This document shows positions 1-8,929 of a stretch of DNA of 64,000 bases, in pieces (the stretch's first letter is position 1; each line of letters opens with the position of its first letter). The stretch covers positions 3,782,001 through 3,846,000 of the forward strand of contig NZ_CP139348.1 in assembly GCF_038561965.1 (NCBI RefSeq). Direction: 5' to 3'. Position numbers and translations under genes: made by a program. The notes below the pieces were generated by a model. That model had not been told where the DNA came from. It saw only the letters and a program-made list of their open reading frames with translations, and did not search any database. Source of the stretch: Stutzerimonas stutzeri. Lineage in GTDB: Bacteria; Pseudomonadota; Gammaproteobacteria; Pseudomonadales; Pseudomonadaceae.

Positions 1-1
1 A

Positions 2-2458
2 CAGTTCTGGGACCCCCGCAACAATCCTGCCACCTGGCAGCACATGGTCAACTACACCATGGGCTTGGGCTTGAGCAATTCATTGAATGCGGCGGGCATC
101 CCTTGGACGGGCGATACCTTTGGCGGCTCAGGCTATACCAGCCTCGCAGCCGGCACAGCAAAGTGGCCAGCTGCGTCCGCAAGCAATGCCAATAATGTTT
201 ACGACCTCTGGCATGCCGCGATCAACTCCCGCGGAGAGTTCTTCAGCGTCGACAGTCCAGATGACATGGTCAAGGCATTCAAGGATATCCTCAACCGCAT
301 TGCCGAGCGCACTACAACTGCCGCCCGCCCCGCTGTATCGGCGTCCTTCGTTACCGATAATGCCAGCGGTTCATTGCAAAGCAACGTCTATGCGACTCAG
401 TTCTCCAGCGAAGACTGGAGCGGGGAGCTAAGCAAGACCACGCTGGCTGCCGGCCAGACGAAAAAGCTCTGGACCAGCACAACCAGTAGCCCCAACAACC
501 GTAAAATTATGATGGCTGGCGCCGAAACAACAAGCAGTAAACTAAAAGCTTTCAACTGGAGCAATCTCGGTGATCTGCAAGGACTGCTCAATATCAACCC
601 CGAAAGCCTGGTAGGCGCCAAGGATAACCGCGGCTCGGAACGAGTGGACTACATCCGCGGCAATCGCAGCATCGAAGGGGACAACGAAACAAGCTTCCGC
701 CGACGCAATAGCAGCACAGTAATCGGCGATATTATCAACTCCAGTCCGGTGGTGGTGGGCACGCCCGCTTACATGGCGTACCTAGCTGATGCCATCGAAA
801 AGCCAGACAGAGGAGAAAGCTACAAAAATTATACGGAGTTCCGCGAGGATAACCGGAAGCTTGTTACCGACTCAGAGACGAACGCGGTAGTTTCCGGAAA
901 ACGCAAAGAAATGATCTATGTGGGTAGCAACGACGGCATGCTGCACGGCTTCAATGCCGCTACCGGAGTGGAAGAGTTCGCCTTTATTCCCACCGAAGTG
1001 ATCAAAAACCTCTATCGCCTCACCGGCAAGAACTACAGCGGCGGCGAGCATCATTATTTTGTCGATGGCACGCCGATCGTCCGCGACGTCTATTTGGGCG
1101 ACGATGAGGGCTGGCGCACCGTTCTGATAGGTACCCTGCGCGCAGGCGGCAAGGCTTTGTTCGCGCTCGACGTTACCGATCCGGAAAATATAAAACTCCT
1201 CTGGGAGTTTGATTCGACTACCGATGAGGACCTTGGCTACACATTCGCACAGCCGGAAATCGTGCGTTTGCATACCGGCGAGTGGGCAGTGTTGCAGGCT
1301 AATGGTTATGACAGCACACAGGACAGAGCAGCACTTCTAATCATCAACATAAAGACGGGGAAATTGATCAAAAAGATCACCGTACCCGAGGTGACTGAAA
1401 ACGACATCACGCTCCCCAACGGACTTTCCAGCGTACGGGGCGCTGACAACAATGGCGACGGCCTAGTGGACTACGCCTATGCCGGCGACCTGCAAGGCAA
1501 CCTCTGGCGGTTTGATCTGGTAAAGGCATCTGGCAGTTCAGATACGCCAACAACCGGCGACCCCTTTGCCCGCACCAATGACCAAGTTGCCAGCACCACC
1601 AAGAACGACTTCAAACTGGCCTATGGTGAAAAGCCTCTATTCGTTGCCAGCGATACAGATGGCAAGCGACAGCCCATTACCATTCAGCCATCGCTGGTTC
1701 GCCACCCAGGCGGCCTGGGGTATCTGGTTTTGGTAGGTACGGGAAAGTACTTCGAACATAGCGACGCCAACGTCAATACCAGCCGCGCTATGACGCTCTA
1801 TGGCATCTGGGATCGCCATACCAAACGGCAGACTACCTCTACCGCGACGCGACGCGCAGAGAAGCGGAGTAACTTATTTCTGCAATCGTTCAGCAAGGAG
1901 GAGAAGAGCGCAGCGTTCAAGGACGCAGCAAAAGCCATTACAGCTACTCGCGATGTCCGCCTGCTCAGCGCCGGACTGCCTCAGTGGTACAAGGCTCCTG
2001 CTGATGGCCAGCCGCCTTTGGATACCAGAAATGATGAGAATGTCAATCAATGGGGCTGGGCGCTGGATATGGCGGTCGCGAATAAACTGGAGGGCGAGAT
2101 GATCATCAATAATATGACCGCCAGCGGCTCCATCCTGTTTTTCAGTAGCCTGACTCCTAACCAGGACCCCTGCCAGGCAGGCGCCGACACCTGGCTATAC
2201 GCGATCGACGCCTTCAGTGGCGGACGCACCCGCTTCAACGTACTCGACCTGAACGCAGACCGCATCGTGGACAATCTCGACAAGTTTGGTGAAGACGTCG
2301 TGTCCGGCATGCGCTTCCCTGCCCTTGGTGGCTTTACTCTGGCTCCCGGCAATCAGGTCTTTGGCAGTGACGGTGCAGCCGATCCCGCAACCGTTGGCGA
2401 CGACCCCAACAGCAGCGGTCGCCAGAGCTGGCATATCGTTCCGGAGAAATATCAATGA
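2..2458 (+). CDS. pilY1: PilY1 type IV pilus tip-associated protein, 3' part (5' end outside window)
   Basis: The reading frame is open from base 2, so the gene starts upstream; 818 C-terminal residues are visible. PilY1 sits with minor pilins at the tip of type IV pili and acts in pilus extension, adhesion and surface sensing. The C-terminal half reads as a PilY1 beta-propeller, with blades such as MIYVGSNDGMLHGFNA and a GTPIVRDVY segment. A calcium-binding loop of the DxNxDGxxD kind (DNNGDGLVD, about nt 1443-1470) matches the propeller Ca site known in P. aeruginosa PilY1. A second similar loop (DLNADRIVD, about nt 2244-2270) lies near the C-terminus. The stop overlaps the pilE start by ATGA, so the two are translationally coupled. 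The N-terminal vWA region cannot be checked here. Confidence 0.95.
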   Translation, partial: QFWDPRNNPATWQHMVNYTMGLGLSNSLNAAGIPWTGDTFGGSGYTSLAAGTAKWPAASASNANNVYDLWHAAINSRGEFFSVDSPDDMVKAFKDILNRIAERTTTAARPAVSASFVTDNASGSLQSNVYATQFSSEDWSGELSKTTLAAGQTKKLWTSTTSSPNNRKIMMAGAETTSSKLKAFNWSNLGDLQGLLNINPESLVGAKDNRGSERVDYIRGNRSIEGDNETSFRRRNSSTVIGDIINSSPVVVGTPAYMAYLADAIEKPDRGESYKNYTEFREDNRKLVTDSETNAVVSGKRKEMIYVGSNDGMLHGFNAATGVEEFAFIPTEVIKNLYRLTGKNYSGGEHHYFVDGTPIVRDVYLGDDEGWRTVLIGTLRAGGKALFALDVTDPENIKLLWEFDSTTDEDLGYTFAQPEIVRLHTGEWAVLQANGYDSTQDRAALLIINIKTGKLIKKITVPEVTENDITLPNGLSSVRGADNNGDGLVDYAYAGDLQGNLWRFDLVKASGSSDTPTTGDPFARTNDQVASTTKNDFKLAYGEKPLFVASDTDGKRQPITIQPSLVRHPGGLGYLVLVGTGKYFEHSDANVNTSRAMTLYGIWDRHTKRQTTSTATRRAEKRSNLFLQSFSKEEKSAAFKDAAKAITATRDVRLLSAGLPQWYKAPADGQPPLDTRNDENVNQWGWALDMAVANKLEGEMIINNMTASGSILFFSSLTPNQDPCQAGADTWLYAIDAFSGGRTRFNVLDLNADRIVDNLDKFGEDVVSGMRFPALGGFTLAPGNQVFGSDGAADPATVGDDPNSSGRQSWHIVPEKYQ

Positions 2459-2919
2459 ACAAGTTTGAACAGCGCGGGTTCACCCTGATCGAGTTGATGA
2501 TCGTGGTGGCAATCTTGGGCATCTTGGCCGCCATCGCATACCCGAACTACACGGAATATCTGAATCGCAGCAAGCGCGCCGAAGGCATGGCGCTGCTGCA
2601 GGAAATGGCTGCGCGGCAGGAGCGTTTCTATGCGCAGAACAGCGCTTACGTGACAACCAACAACAACATCGGACAGTTGGTTAGCGATTCATCGAAGATC
2701 ACAGGCTCGGGAGCAACTGCTCGCATCCGCTCGGAACAAAGCTATTACCACGTAGCGGTCTCCAGCGTAGCCAATGACGGCGGCTATTCTCTGACCGCAA
2801 CACCGGTCCTGCCCTTCAGCGATCCGGCTTGCGGCAACCTTACGCTGAACGCAATTGGTATCAAGGGCCGCAGCGCCACCGGTTCGGATGCCAAATCAGT
2901 GGAGCAATGCTGGAAATAA
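2455..2919 (+). CDS. pilE: Type IV minor pilin PilE
   Basis: A 154-residue type IV pilin-like protein. It has the prepilin peptidase site RG^FTLIE after a seven-residue leader (MNKFEQR plus the conserved Gly), with Glu5 of the mature protein present and a hydrophobic N-terminal helix (IVVAILGILAAIAYP). The C-terminal half carries two Cys (in DPACGN and at EQCWK) that can form the D-region disulfide loop. The position after pilY1, with ATGA overlap, is that of the last gene of the Pseudomonas fimU-pilVWXY1Y2E minor pilin operon. It should act in the tip/initiation complex, processed by PilD at the inner membrane. Confidence 0.95.
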   Translation: MNKFEQRGFTLIELMIVVAILGILAAIAYPNYTEYLNRSKRAEGMALLQEMAARQERFYAQNSAYVTTNNNIGQLVSDSSKITGSGATARIRSEQSYYHVAVSSVANDGGYSLTATPVLPFSDPACGNLTLNAIGIKGRSATGSDAKSVEQCWK

Positions 2920-2927
2920 GACTGCAC

Positions 2928-2961
2928 AAGCAGAAACCGGGTACGTGGCTGGTTTCTGCTT
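2928..2961 (+). terminator. Hairpin after pilE
   Basis: A perfect 11-bp inverted repeat (AAGCAGAAACC / GGTTTCTGCTT) with a 12-base loop begins 9 bases after the pilE stop. It lies between pilE and the convergent ispH, so it can serve as terminator for either. The U-tract is weak, so the call rests on the stem and its position. Confidence 0.6.
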
Positions 2962-2967
2962 ATTCAC

Positions 2968-3912
2968 TTATACCTGCCTCACCCTTAACTCCTTCGGCAT
3001 GGAGAACGTTACGTTCTCCGGCCGCCCTTCCAATTCGTCCAACCCCGTAGCACCCCATTCCCGCAGTTGCTCAATCACGCCGCGCACCAGCACTTCAGGG
3101 GCTGAAGCGCCCGCGGTGATACCGACGCGGGCGTGTTCAGCGAACCACTCCTGCTTGAGGTCTTCGGCACCGTCTATCAGATAAGCAGGCGTGCTCATCC
3201 GCTCCGCGAGTTCGCGCAGGCGGTTGGAGTTGGAACTGTTGGGGCTGCCGACAACGAGCACCACGTCGCACTCGTCAGCGAGCTGCTTGACCGCATCCTG
3301 CCGATTCTGTGTGGCGTAGCAGATGTCATCCTTTCGCGGACCACCGATGCTTGGAAACTTGCTGCGCAGCGCGTCGATGACGCGGCTAGTGTCATCCATC
3401 GACAGCGTGGTCTGGGTGACGAAGGCTAGCGCCTCGGGATTGCGCACCTGCAACTGGGCGACGTCTTCCTCGTCCTCGACTAGGTAGATCGAACCGCCGT
3501 TACGCGAATCGTACTGCCCCATGGTGCCCTCGACCTCGGGGTGCCCGTGGTGGCCAATGAGGATGCACTCCCGTCCGTCACGGCTGTACTTGGCGACTTC
3601 TAGATGCACCTTGGTCACAAGCGGACAGGTGGCATCGAAGACTTTCAAGCCGCGCTTCTCTGCCTCATGCCGAACTGCCTGGGAAACGCCGTGGGCACTG
3701 AAAATGACGATAACATCGTCCGGCACCTGATCCAGTTCCTCGACAAAGATCGCACCGCGCGCCCGCAGGTCTTCCACCACGAACTTGTTGTGCACCACTT
3801 CATGCCGCACATAGATCGGCGGACCGAAAACTTCCAGGGCGCGGTTGACGATTTCGATGGCGCGATCTACACCCGCGCAGAAGCCGCGAGGATTGGCGAG
3901 TTTGATTTGCAT
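2968..3912 (-). CDS. ispH: 4-hydroxy-3-methylbut-2-enyl diphosphate reductase
   Basis: IspH (LytB), 314 residues. It is the last step of the MEP pathway, reducing HMBPP to IPP and DMAPP with a [4Fe-4S] cluster. The three cluster cysteines are at C12 (RGFCAG), C96 (DATCPL) and C198 (DICYAT), matching E. coli spacing. The family motifs HEVVHN, SAHGVS and NSSNSNRL are present. The frame is open further upstream, but the start at 3912 gives the canonical N-terminus MQIKLANPRG and normal length. It is the downstream gene of the ileS-lspA-fkpB-ispH run, 106 bases after fkpB. Confidence 0.97.
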   Translation of the reverse strand: MQIKLANPRGFCAGVDRAIEIVNRALEVFGPPIYVRHEVVHNKFVVEDLRARGAIFVEELDQVPDDVIVIFSAHGVSQAVRHEAEKRGLKVFDATCPLVTKVHLEVAKYSRDGRECILIGHHGHPEVEGTMGQYDSRNGGSIYLVEDEEDVAQLQVRNPEALAFVTQTTLSMDDTSRVIDALRSKFPSIGGPRKDDICYATQNRQDAVKQLADECDVVLVVGSPNSSNSNRLRELAERMSTPAYLIDGAEDLKQEWFAEHARVGITAGASAPEVLVRGVIEQLREWGATGLDELEGRPENVTFSMPKELRVRQV

Positions 3913-4018
3913 AGATGAGGTCTCGGCACGCGGAAGCTTGAAGACGAGGGAGTGTAACGCGATCCAGCCCTGAGGGCGGAAGAGGTAGGCCAGCGCAGTC
4001 GGCTGACCTACCTCATAA

Positions 4019-4456
4019 CTAGACTGGCTTGACGTCGATGATCTCAACTTCGAACGTCAGGGTCTTACCGGCCAGCGGGTGATTGAAATCGACCGTGACC
4101 TGATTGTCGTCGAAAGCCTTCACTACGCCAGGCAACTCAGTACGCGCAGCGTCCTGAAAACTGACCATCAGCCCTTCGGAAAGCTCCATACCGGCGAACT
4201 GACTGCGCGGCATCACCTGGACGTTCTGCGGGTTGACCTGACCGAAGCCTAGCTCCGGAGCAATCTGCAGGGTGCGCTTGTCTCCTGCCTTGAGCCCGTA
4301 GAGTTGCTGCTCGAAGCCCGGCAGCAAGTTGCCATCGCCAACATTGAAGGTGGCGGGCTTTTTGTCGAACGTGCTGTCGACCAGCTCGCCCGTTTCCAGG
4401 CCAAGCGCGAAATGCAGGGTGACTTCCTTGTCCGGCCCAATGCGCTGTTCAGTCAT
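4019..4456 (-). CDS. fkpB: FKBP-type peptidyl-prolyl isomerase, SlpA type
   Basis: A 145-residue FKBP of the SlyD/SlpA class. The FKBP half-motifs VTLHFALG and LLPGFEQQLYGLKAGD flank the insert-in-flap (IF) chaperone domain (residues about 75-125). The C-terminus lacks the His-rich metal tail of SlyD, as expected for SlpA/FkpB. It catalyses prolyl cis/trans isomerisation in the cytoplasm. Its start overlaps the lspA stop by 4 bases (ATGA), the order lspA-fkpB-ispH found in many gammaproteobacteria, so it is co-translated with the lipoprotein signal peptidase. Confidence 0.93.
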   Translation of the reverse strand: MTEQRIGPDKEVTLHFALGLETGELVDSTFDKKPATFNVGDGNLLPGFEQQLYGLKAGDKRTLQIAPELGFGQVNPQNVQVMPRSQFAGMELSEGLMVSFQDAARTELPGVVKAFDDNQVTVDFNHPLAGKTLTFEVEIIDVKPV

Positions 4457-4950
4457 GCGGATTCTCCGGTCTTATTGCCCTTGAACATGTCCAGCGCCAG
4501 CATCACGGCGCCCACAGTGATGGCGCTATCGGCAATATTGAACGCTGGGAAGTACCAGCGGTTCTGCCAATGCACCAGAATGAAATCGACCACATGGCCA
4601 AGCACCACGCGGTCATAAAGATTGCCAATCGCGCCGCCCAGAACCAGAGCGAGCGCGACTGCCAGCCAGGTTTCGCTCGGCTTCAGACGCTTGAGCCACA
4701 CCACCAGCACAGCACTTACGCCAATCGCGATCACCGCAAACAGCCAGCGCTGCCAGCCACCATGATCGGCGAGGAAGCTGAACGCCGCACCGGTGTTATA
4801 GGCGAGCGTCCAGGCGAAATAGCCCGGAATCACGTCGACCTTCTGGTACAGACTGAAGTTGGCCTCGAAGTAATGCTTGGTGGCCTGATCGAGGACCAGC
4901 ACCAGCACGCTGAGCCATAGCCAAGCAAGCCTGCCGAAACGCGCACTCAT
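4453..4950 (-). CDS. lspA: Lipoprotein signal peptidase (SPase II)
   Basis: An inner-membrane aspartyl protease of 165 residues that cleaves the signal peptide of diacylglyceryl-modified prolipoproteins. Four membrane segments are visible. The catalytic dyad is D122 (HVVDFI) and D141 (FNIADSAI), with the conserved NLYDR motif before them, and AYNTGAAFS is present. Length matches the family. It lies between ileS and fkpB. One likely client in this window is the lipobox protein encoded at 38777-39832. Confidence 0.96.
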   Translation of the reverse strand: MSARFGRLAWLWLSVLVLVLDQATKHYFEANFSLYQKVDVIPGYFAWTLAYNTGAAFSFLADHGGWQRWLFAVIAIGVSAVLVVWLKRLKPSETWLAVALALVLGGAIGNLYDRVVLGHVVDFILVHWQNRWYFPAFNIADSAITVGAVMLALDMFKGNKTGESA

Positions 4951-5023
4951 GCCGCTGCCTCCGCTAGAACACCGCGCGGCAAGGTGGTCTTTTCCCTACC
5001 GAAACGAAAGGCCACATCGTAAT

Positions 5024-5045
5024 GGCGGGCTAAAGCCCACCTTAC
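5024..5045. repeat. REP element, family A (GGCGGGCTAAAGCCCACC core)
   Basis: An imperfect palindrome in the 111-base gap between lspA and ileS, ending in TTAC. The same core with variants recurs at 35536-35845, 48221-48242 and 48318-48340, so it is a dispersed intergenic repeat. It may form a hairpin in the ileS-lspA transcript. Confidence 0.7.
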
Positions 5046-5061
5046 GGCAGCAACCACAGAG

Positions 5062-7893
5062 TCACGCATAGTGGCGAACCTCACCAGCGCCTTCGATGTT
5101 CTCAATGCAGCGGCCGCAAATCTCTGGATGCTCGGCATGAGTTCCAACATCCGGCAGGTGGTGCCAGCAGCGGCCGCACTTGCTGTGCCCGGTCTTTTTG
5201 ACCACCAGCTTCAGACCCGCCAGTTCGCTCTCCACGGCCTCGGCAGGCGCCTGGGCCAACGGTGCGATATCGACGGCAGAGGTAATCAGCACGAAGCGCA
5301 GCTCGTTGCCCAGCTTGGCCAGTTCCGCGACCAGCGCATCCTCGGCATACAGCGTGACTTCCGCCTGCAGGTTGCCGCCAATGGTCTTGGCCGCACGCTG
5401 ATTTTCCAACTCCTTGTTCACCGCGGTCTTGACTGCCATGACCTTCTCCCAGAAAGCGCGATCCAGCTCGGCGTCCTGTGGCAGCTCGGTCAAGCCCGTG
5501 TACCAGGTGTTGAGCATCACCGACTCGTTACGCTCGCCCGGCAGGTACTGCCAGATCTCCTCGGCGGTGAATGCCAGGATCGGCGCGATCCAGCGCACCA
5601 GCGCTTCGGCGATGTGATACAGCGCGGTCTGGCAGGAGCGTCGCGGCAGGCTATCGGCGCCGGTGGTGTACTGACGATCTTTGATGATATCGAGGTAGAA
5701 GCCGCCCAATTCCTGCACGCAGAAGTTATGCACCTTCTGATAGACATTCCAGAAGCGATAGGTGGTGTACGCCTCCTCGATCTCCTGCTGCAGCAGCAAA
5801 GCGCGATCAATCGCCCAGCGGTCCAGCGCGATCAGCTGATCATTGGGCACCATGTGCTGCGTTGGATCGAAGCCGTCGAGGTTCGAGAGCAAGAAGCGTG
5901 CGGTGTTGCGGATACGCCGGTAGGCATCGGCACTGCGCTGCAGAATCTGCTTGGATACAGCCATCTCGCCGGAATAGTCGGTGGCCGATACCCACAGGCG
6001 CAAGATGTCGGCGCCCATGCTGTCGGTGATCTCCTGCGGGGCAATGACGTTGCCGAGCGACTTGGACATCTTCCGGCCGTTCTCGTCCACGGTGAAACCA
6101 TGGGTAAGCAAGCCCTTGTAAGGCGCATGGCCGTCGATGGCCGCACCGGTCAGCAGCGATGAATGGAACCAGCCGCGATGCTGGTCGGAGCCTTCCAGGT
6201 AAAGATCGGCCCGAGGGCCACTTTCGTGACCCATCGGGTGCGAACCACGCATCACATGCCAGTGGGTGGTTCCGGAGTCGAACCACACATCCAGGGTGTC
6301 GGTAATCTTTTCGTACTGTGCGGCTTCTTCACCAAGCAGTTCGGCTGCATCCAGCTTCGACCAGGCCTCGATGCCGCCCTGTTCGACGCGCAGCGCTACC
6401 GCCTCCATCAGTTCAACGGTGCGCGGGTGCAGTTCGCCGCTTTCCTTGTGCAAGAAGAACGGTATCGGTACACCCCAGGTGCGCTGACGCGAGATGCACC
6501 AGTCAGGACGTCCGGCGATCATGCCGTGCAGGCGCGCCTGGCCCCACGCGGGGACGAATTCGGTCTGCTCGATGGCATCCAGCGCACGGCGGCGCAGCGA
6601 GCTGCCGTCGTGGGCGACCTTGTCCATGCCGACGAACCACTGCGCAGTAGCGCGGTAGATCAGCGGGGTCTTGTGCCGCCAGCAGTGCATGTAGCTGTGC
6701 TGGATCGACTCGTGCTTGAGCAGTGCGCCGACTTCGGCGAGCTTCTCGACGATCGCCGGATTGGCCTTCCAGATGAACTGGCCGCCGAAGAACGGCAGGT
6801 CCGATACGTAGACGCCATTGCTCTGCACCGGGCCGAGGATGTCGTCGTTCTCCATGCCGTAGTGCTTGCAGGACCGAAAGTCGTCTTCGCCATACGCGGG
6901 TGCGGAGTGAACGATGCCGGTACCGGCGCCGGTTTCCACGTACTCGGCCAGATACACAGGAGCGAAGCGCTCGTAGAGCGGGTGACGGAAGCGGATCAGC
7001 TCCAGCGCCTTGCCCTCGCAGCGCGCGATGATCTCACCCTGCAGGCCGTAGCGCTGCAGACAGGACTCCACCAACTCCTCGGCCAGCACCAGCAGGCGCT
7101 CACCGGTATCGACCAGCGCGTAAACGAACTCAGGGTGCACGTTGAGCGCCTGGTTGGCCGGAATGGTCCAGGGTGTGGTGGTCCAGATGACGATGCTGGC
7201 GGGCTTGGCCAGGCTGCCCAGACCGAAGGCCGCGGCCAGTTTGTCGGCATCCTCGACCGCGAAGGCGACATCGATGGCATCGGACTTCTTGTCCTGATAC
7301 TCGACCTCAGCCTCGGCCAGCGCCGACCCGCAGTCGAAGCACCAGTTAACCGGTTTCAGGCCCTTGAAGACGAAGCCGCCTTCAACCAGTTTCGCCAGAG
7401 CACGGATCTCGCCGGCTTCGTTGGCGAAATCCATGGTCTTGTAGGGATTATCCCAATCACCCAACACGCCGAGTCGGATGAAGTCGGCCTTCTGTCCCTC
7501 GATCTGCTCGGCCGCGTAGGCTCGGCAGCGCTCGCGGGTCAGGTCGGCCGGCTGATTCTTGCCGAAGGTAGTCTCAACCTTGTGCTCGATCGGCAGACCA
7601 TGGCAGTCCCAACCCGGCACATAGGGCGCGTCAAACCCGCTCAGGGTGCGTGAACGGACGATCATGTCCTTGATCACCTTGTTCACCGCGTGGCCGATGT
7701 GAATGTTGCCGTTGGCGTACGGCGGGCCATCGTGCAGGACGAACTTCGGGCGACCTTCGCCGATCTGCCGCAGTTTCCGGTACAGGTCAATGCTGTTCCA
7801 GCGCTGCAGAATCTCCGGCTCGCGCTGTGGCAGACCGGCCTTCATCGGAAATGCCGTGGACGGCAGATTGAGGGTCGCTTTGTAATCGGTCAT
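5062..7893 (-). CDS. ileS: Isoleucyl-tRNA synthetase
   Basis: A class I aminoacyl-tRNA synthetase of 943 residues that charges tRNA-Ile, with an editing (CP1) domain against Val. HIGH is at residues 65-68 and KMSKS at 608-612. The editing domain is in between (WTTTPWTIPAN, THGFTVDENG). The C-terminal zinc finger (CGRCW...CGRC, about residues 895-920) is intact. The start at 7893 lies one base after the ribF stop. It is followed by lspA after a REP-containing gap. Long open frames on the opposite strand are shadows of this gene. Confidence 0.98.
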   Translation of the reverse strand: MTDYKATLNLPSTAFPMKAGLPQREPEILQRWNSIDLYRKLRQIGEGRPKFVLHDGPPYANGNIHIGHAVNKVIKDMIVRSRTLSGFDAPYVPGWDCHGLPIEHKVETTFGKNQPADLTRERCRAYAAEQIEGQKADFIRLGVLGDWDNPYKTMDFANEAGEIRALAKLVEGGFVFKGLKPVNWCFDCGSALAEAEVEYQDKKSDAIDVAFAVEDADKLAAAFGLGSLAKPASIVIWTTTPWTIPANQALNVHPEFVYALVDTGERLLVLAEELVESCLQRYGLQGEIIARCEGKALELIRFRHPLYERFAPVYLAEYVETGAGTGIVHSAPAYGEDDFRSCKHYGMENDDILGPVQSNGVYVSDLPFFGGQFIWKANPAIVEKLAEVGALLKHESIQHSYMHCWRHKTPLIYRATAQWFVGMDKVAHDGSSLRRRALDAIEQTEFVPAWGQARLHGMIAGRPDWCISRQRTWGVPIPFFLHKESGELHPRTVELMEAVALRVEQGGIEAWSKLDAAELLGEEAAQYEKITDTLDVWFDSGTTHWHVMRGSHPMGHESGPRADLYLEGSDQHRGWFHSSLLTGAAIDGHAPYKGLLTHGFTVDENGRKMSKSLGNVIAPQEITDSMGADILRLWVSATDYSGEMAVSKQILQRSADAYRRIRNTARFLLSNLDGFDPTQHMVPNDQLIALDRWAIDRALLLQQEIEEAYTTYRFWNVYQKVHNFCVQELGGFYLDIIKDRQYTTGADSLPRRSCQTALYHIAEALVRWIAPILAFTAEEIWQYLPGERNESVMLNTWYTGLTELPQDAELDRAFWEKVMAVKTAVNKELENQRAAKTIGGNLQAEVTLYAEDALVAELAKLGNELRFVLITSAVDIAPLAQAPAEAVESELAGLKLVVKKTGHSKCGRCWHHLPDVGTHAEHPEICGRCIENIEGAGEVRHYA

Positions 7894-7894
7894 T

Positions 7895-8845
7895 TCAGTC
7901 CTGACTCGTCATAAGGGGTGAAGCCCGCCAGTAATCGCGGGCAGCGGCGATATCCGCATCGATCGCCGTTTTGAGCGCCTCCAGCGAGGCAAAGCGCTGC
8001 TCGTCGCGCAGCTTGCGATGGAAGGTAACCTGCACCAGACGCCCATACAGGTCGCCCTGATAATCGAGCAGATGCACTTCCAGATGTGGCTTGCCATCGC
8101 TTTCGACCGTGGGCCGCATGCCGATGTTGGCTACCCCGGCGAGCGGCTGGCCGTCCAGCTCGAGGCTGACCATGAACACGCCGCTAAGGGGCGTGTTACG
8201 ACGCTTGAGCTGCACGTTGGCGGTCGGCGCACCGAGCTGGCGGCCCAGTTTCTGACCATGCATGACCCGTCCGGTAATACCGAACGGTCTGCCGAGCAGC
8301 GCCTCGGCGCAGTCCAGATCGCCCGCCGCCAGGACCTGCCGCAGCCGCGTACTGCTGACTCGCTCGCCATGCACCTCGATCGTGGTGGCGGCCTCGACGC
8401 TAAAGCCTTCCGTCGCGCCAGCCTTGAGCAGGAAGTCGAAATCGCCGGCACGGTCGCAGCCGAAGCGGAAGTCGTCGCCCACTTCCAGATGCTGCACACC
8501 CAACCCTTCCACCAGCGTGGCGTGAACGAACTCGGAGGCGCTCAGCTCACGCAAGCGGCGATTGAACGCCAGGCACAGCACTAGATCAACGCCCTGCTCG
8601 CTCAGCAGCTGCAACTTTTCACGTAACCGGGTGAGACGCGCCGGCGCCTTGTCTGGCGAAAAGAATTCGCGCGGTTGCGGCTCGAAGATCACCACGCAGC
8701 CAGGCAGCCCCAGCTCGGCCGCACGCTCACGCAGTCGCGCCAGGATAGCCTGATGCCCCCGGTGGACGCCGTCGAAATTGCCGATGGTGGCGACGCAACC
8801 CCGATGCCGGGGTCGCAGATTGTGAAGACCTCGAACCAGCTGCAT
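7895..8845 (-). CDS. ribF: Bifunctional riboflavin kinase / FAD synthetase
   Basis: 316 residues. The N-terminal FMN adenylyltransferase domain shows IGNFDGVHRGHQAIL (nucleotidyltransferase HxGH-like motif), and the C-terminal riboflavin kinase domain shows GxxGRVMHGQKLGRQLGAPTAN (PTAN metal/ATP motif). It makes FMN and FAD from riboflavin. I place the start at 8845 (MQLVRGLHNL), because the further upstream Met would add 13 non-conserved residues. Only one base separates its stop from ileS, so they are likely one transcript. Confidence 0.96.
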   Translation of the reverse strand: MQLVRGLHNLRPRHRGCVATIGNFDGVHRGHQAILARLRERAAELGLPGCVVIFEPQPREFFSPDKAPARLTRLREKLQLLSEQGVDLVLCLAFNRRLRELSASEFVHATLVEGLGVQHLEVGDDFRFGCDRAGDFDFLLKAGATEGFSVEAATTIEVHGERVSSTRLRQVLAAGDLDCAEALLGRPFGITGRVMHGQKLGRQLGAPTANVQLKRRNTPLSGVFMVSLELDGQPLAGVANIGMRPTVESDGKPHLEVHLLDYQGDLYGRLVQVTFHRKLRDEQRFASLEALKTAIDADIAAARDYWRASPLMTSQD

Positions 8846-8929
8846 ACCGCACTTCTTGCTTGAAAAGTGGCCGATTATACGCACGTGCCGAGCGTCCCGG
8901 ACAGTTTTGCAGAGGCGGCGAACTGCCGA

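Noticed and set aside
5071..7653. Two long plus-strand open frames (363 and 496 codons) opposite ileS
   Set aside because: They are antisense to a highly conserved gene, have low-complexity composition and no recognisable motifs; long shadows are usual in GC-rich DNA.
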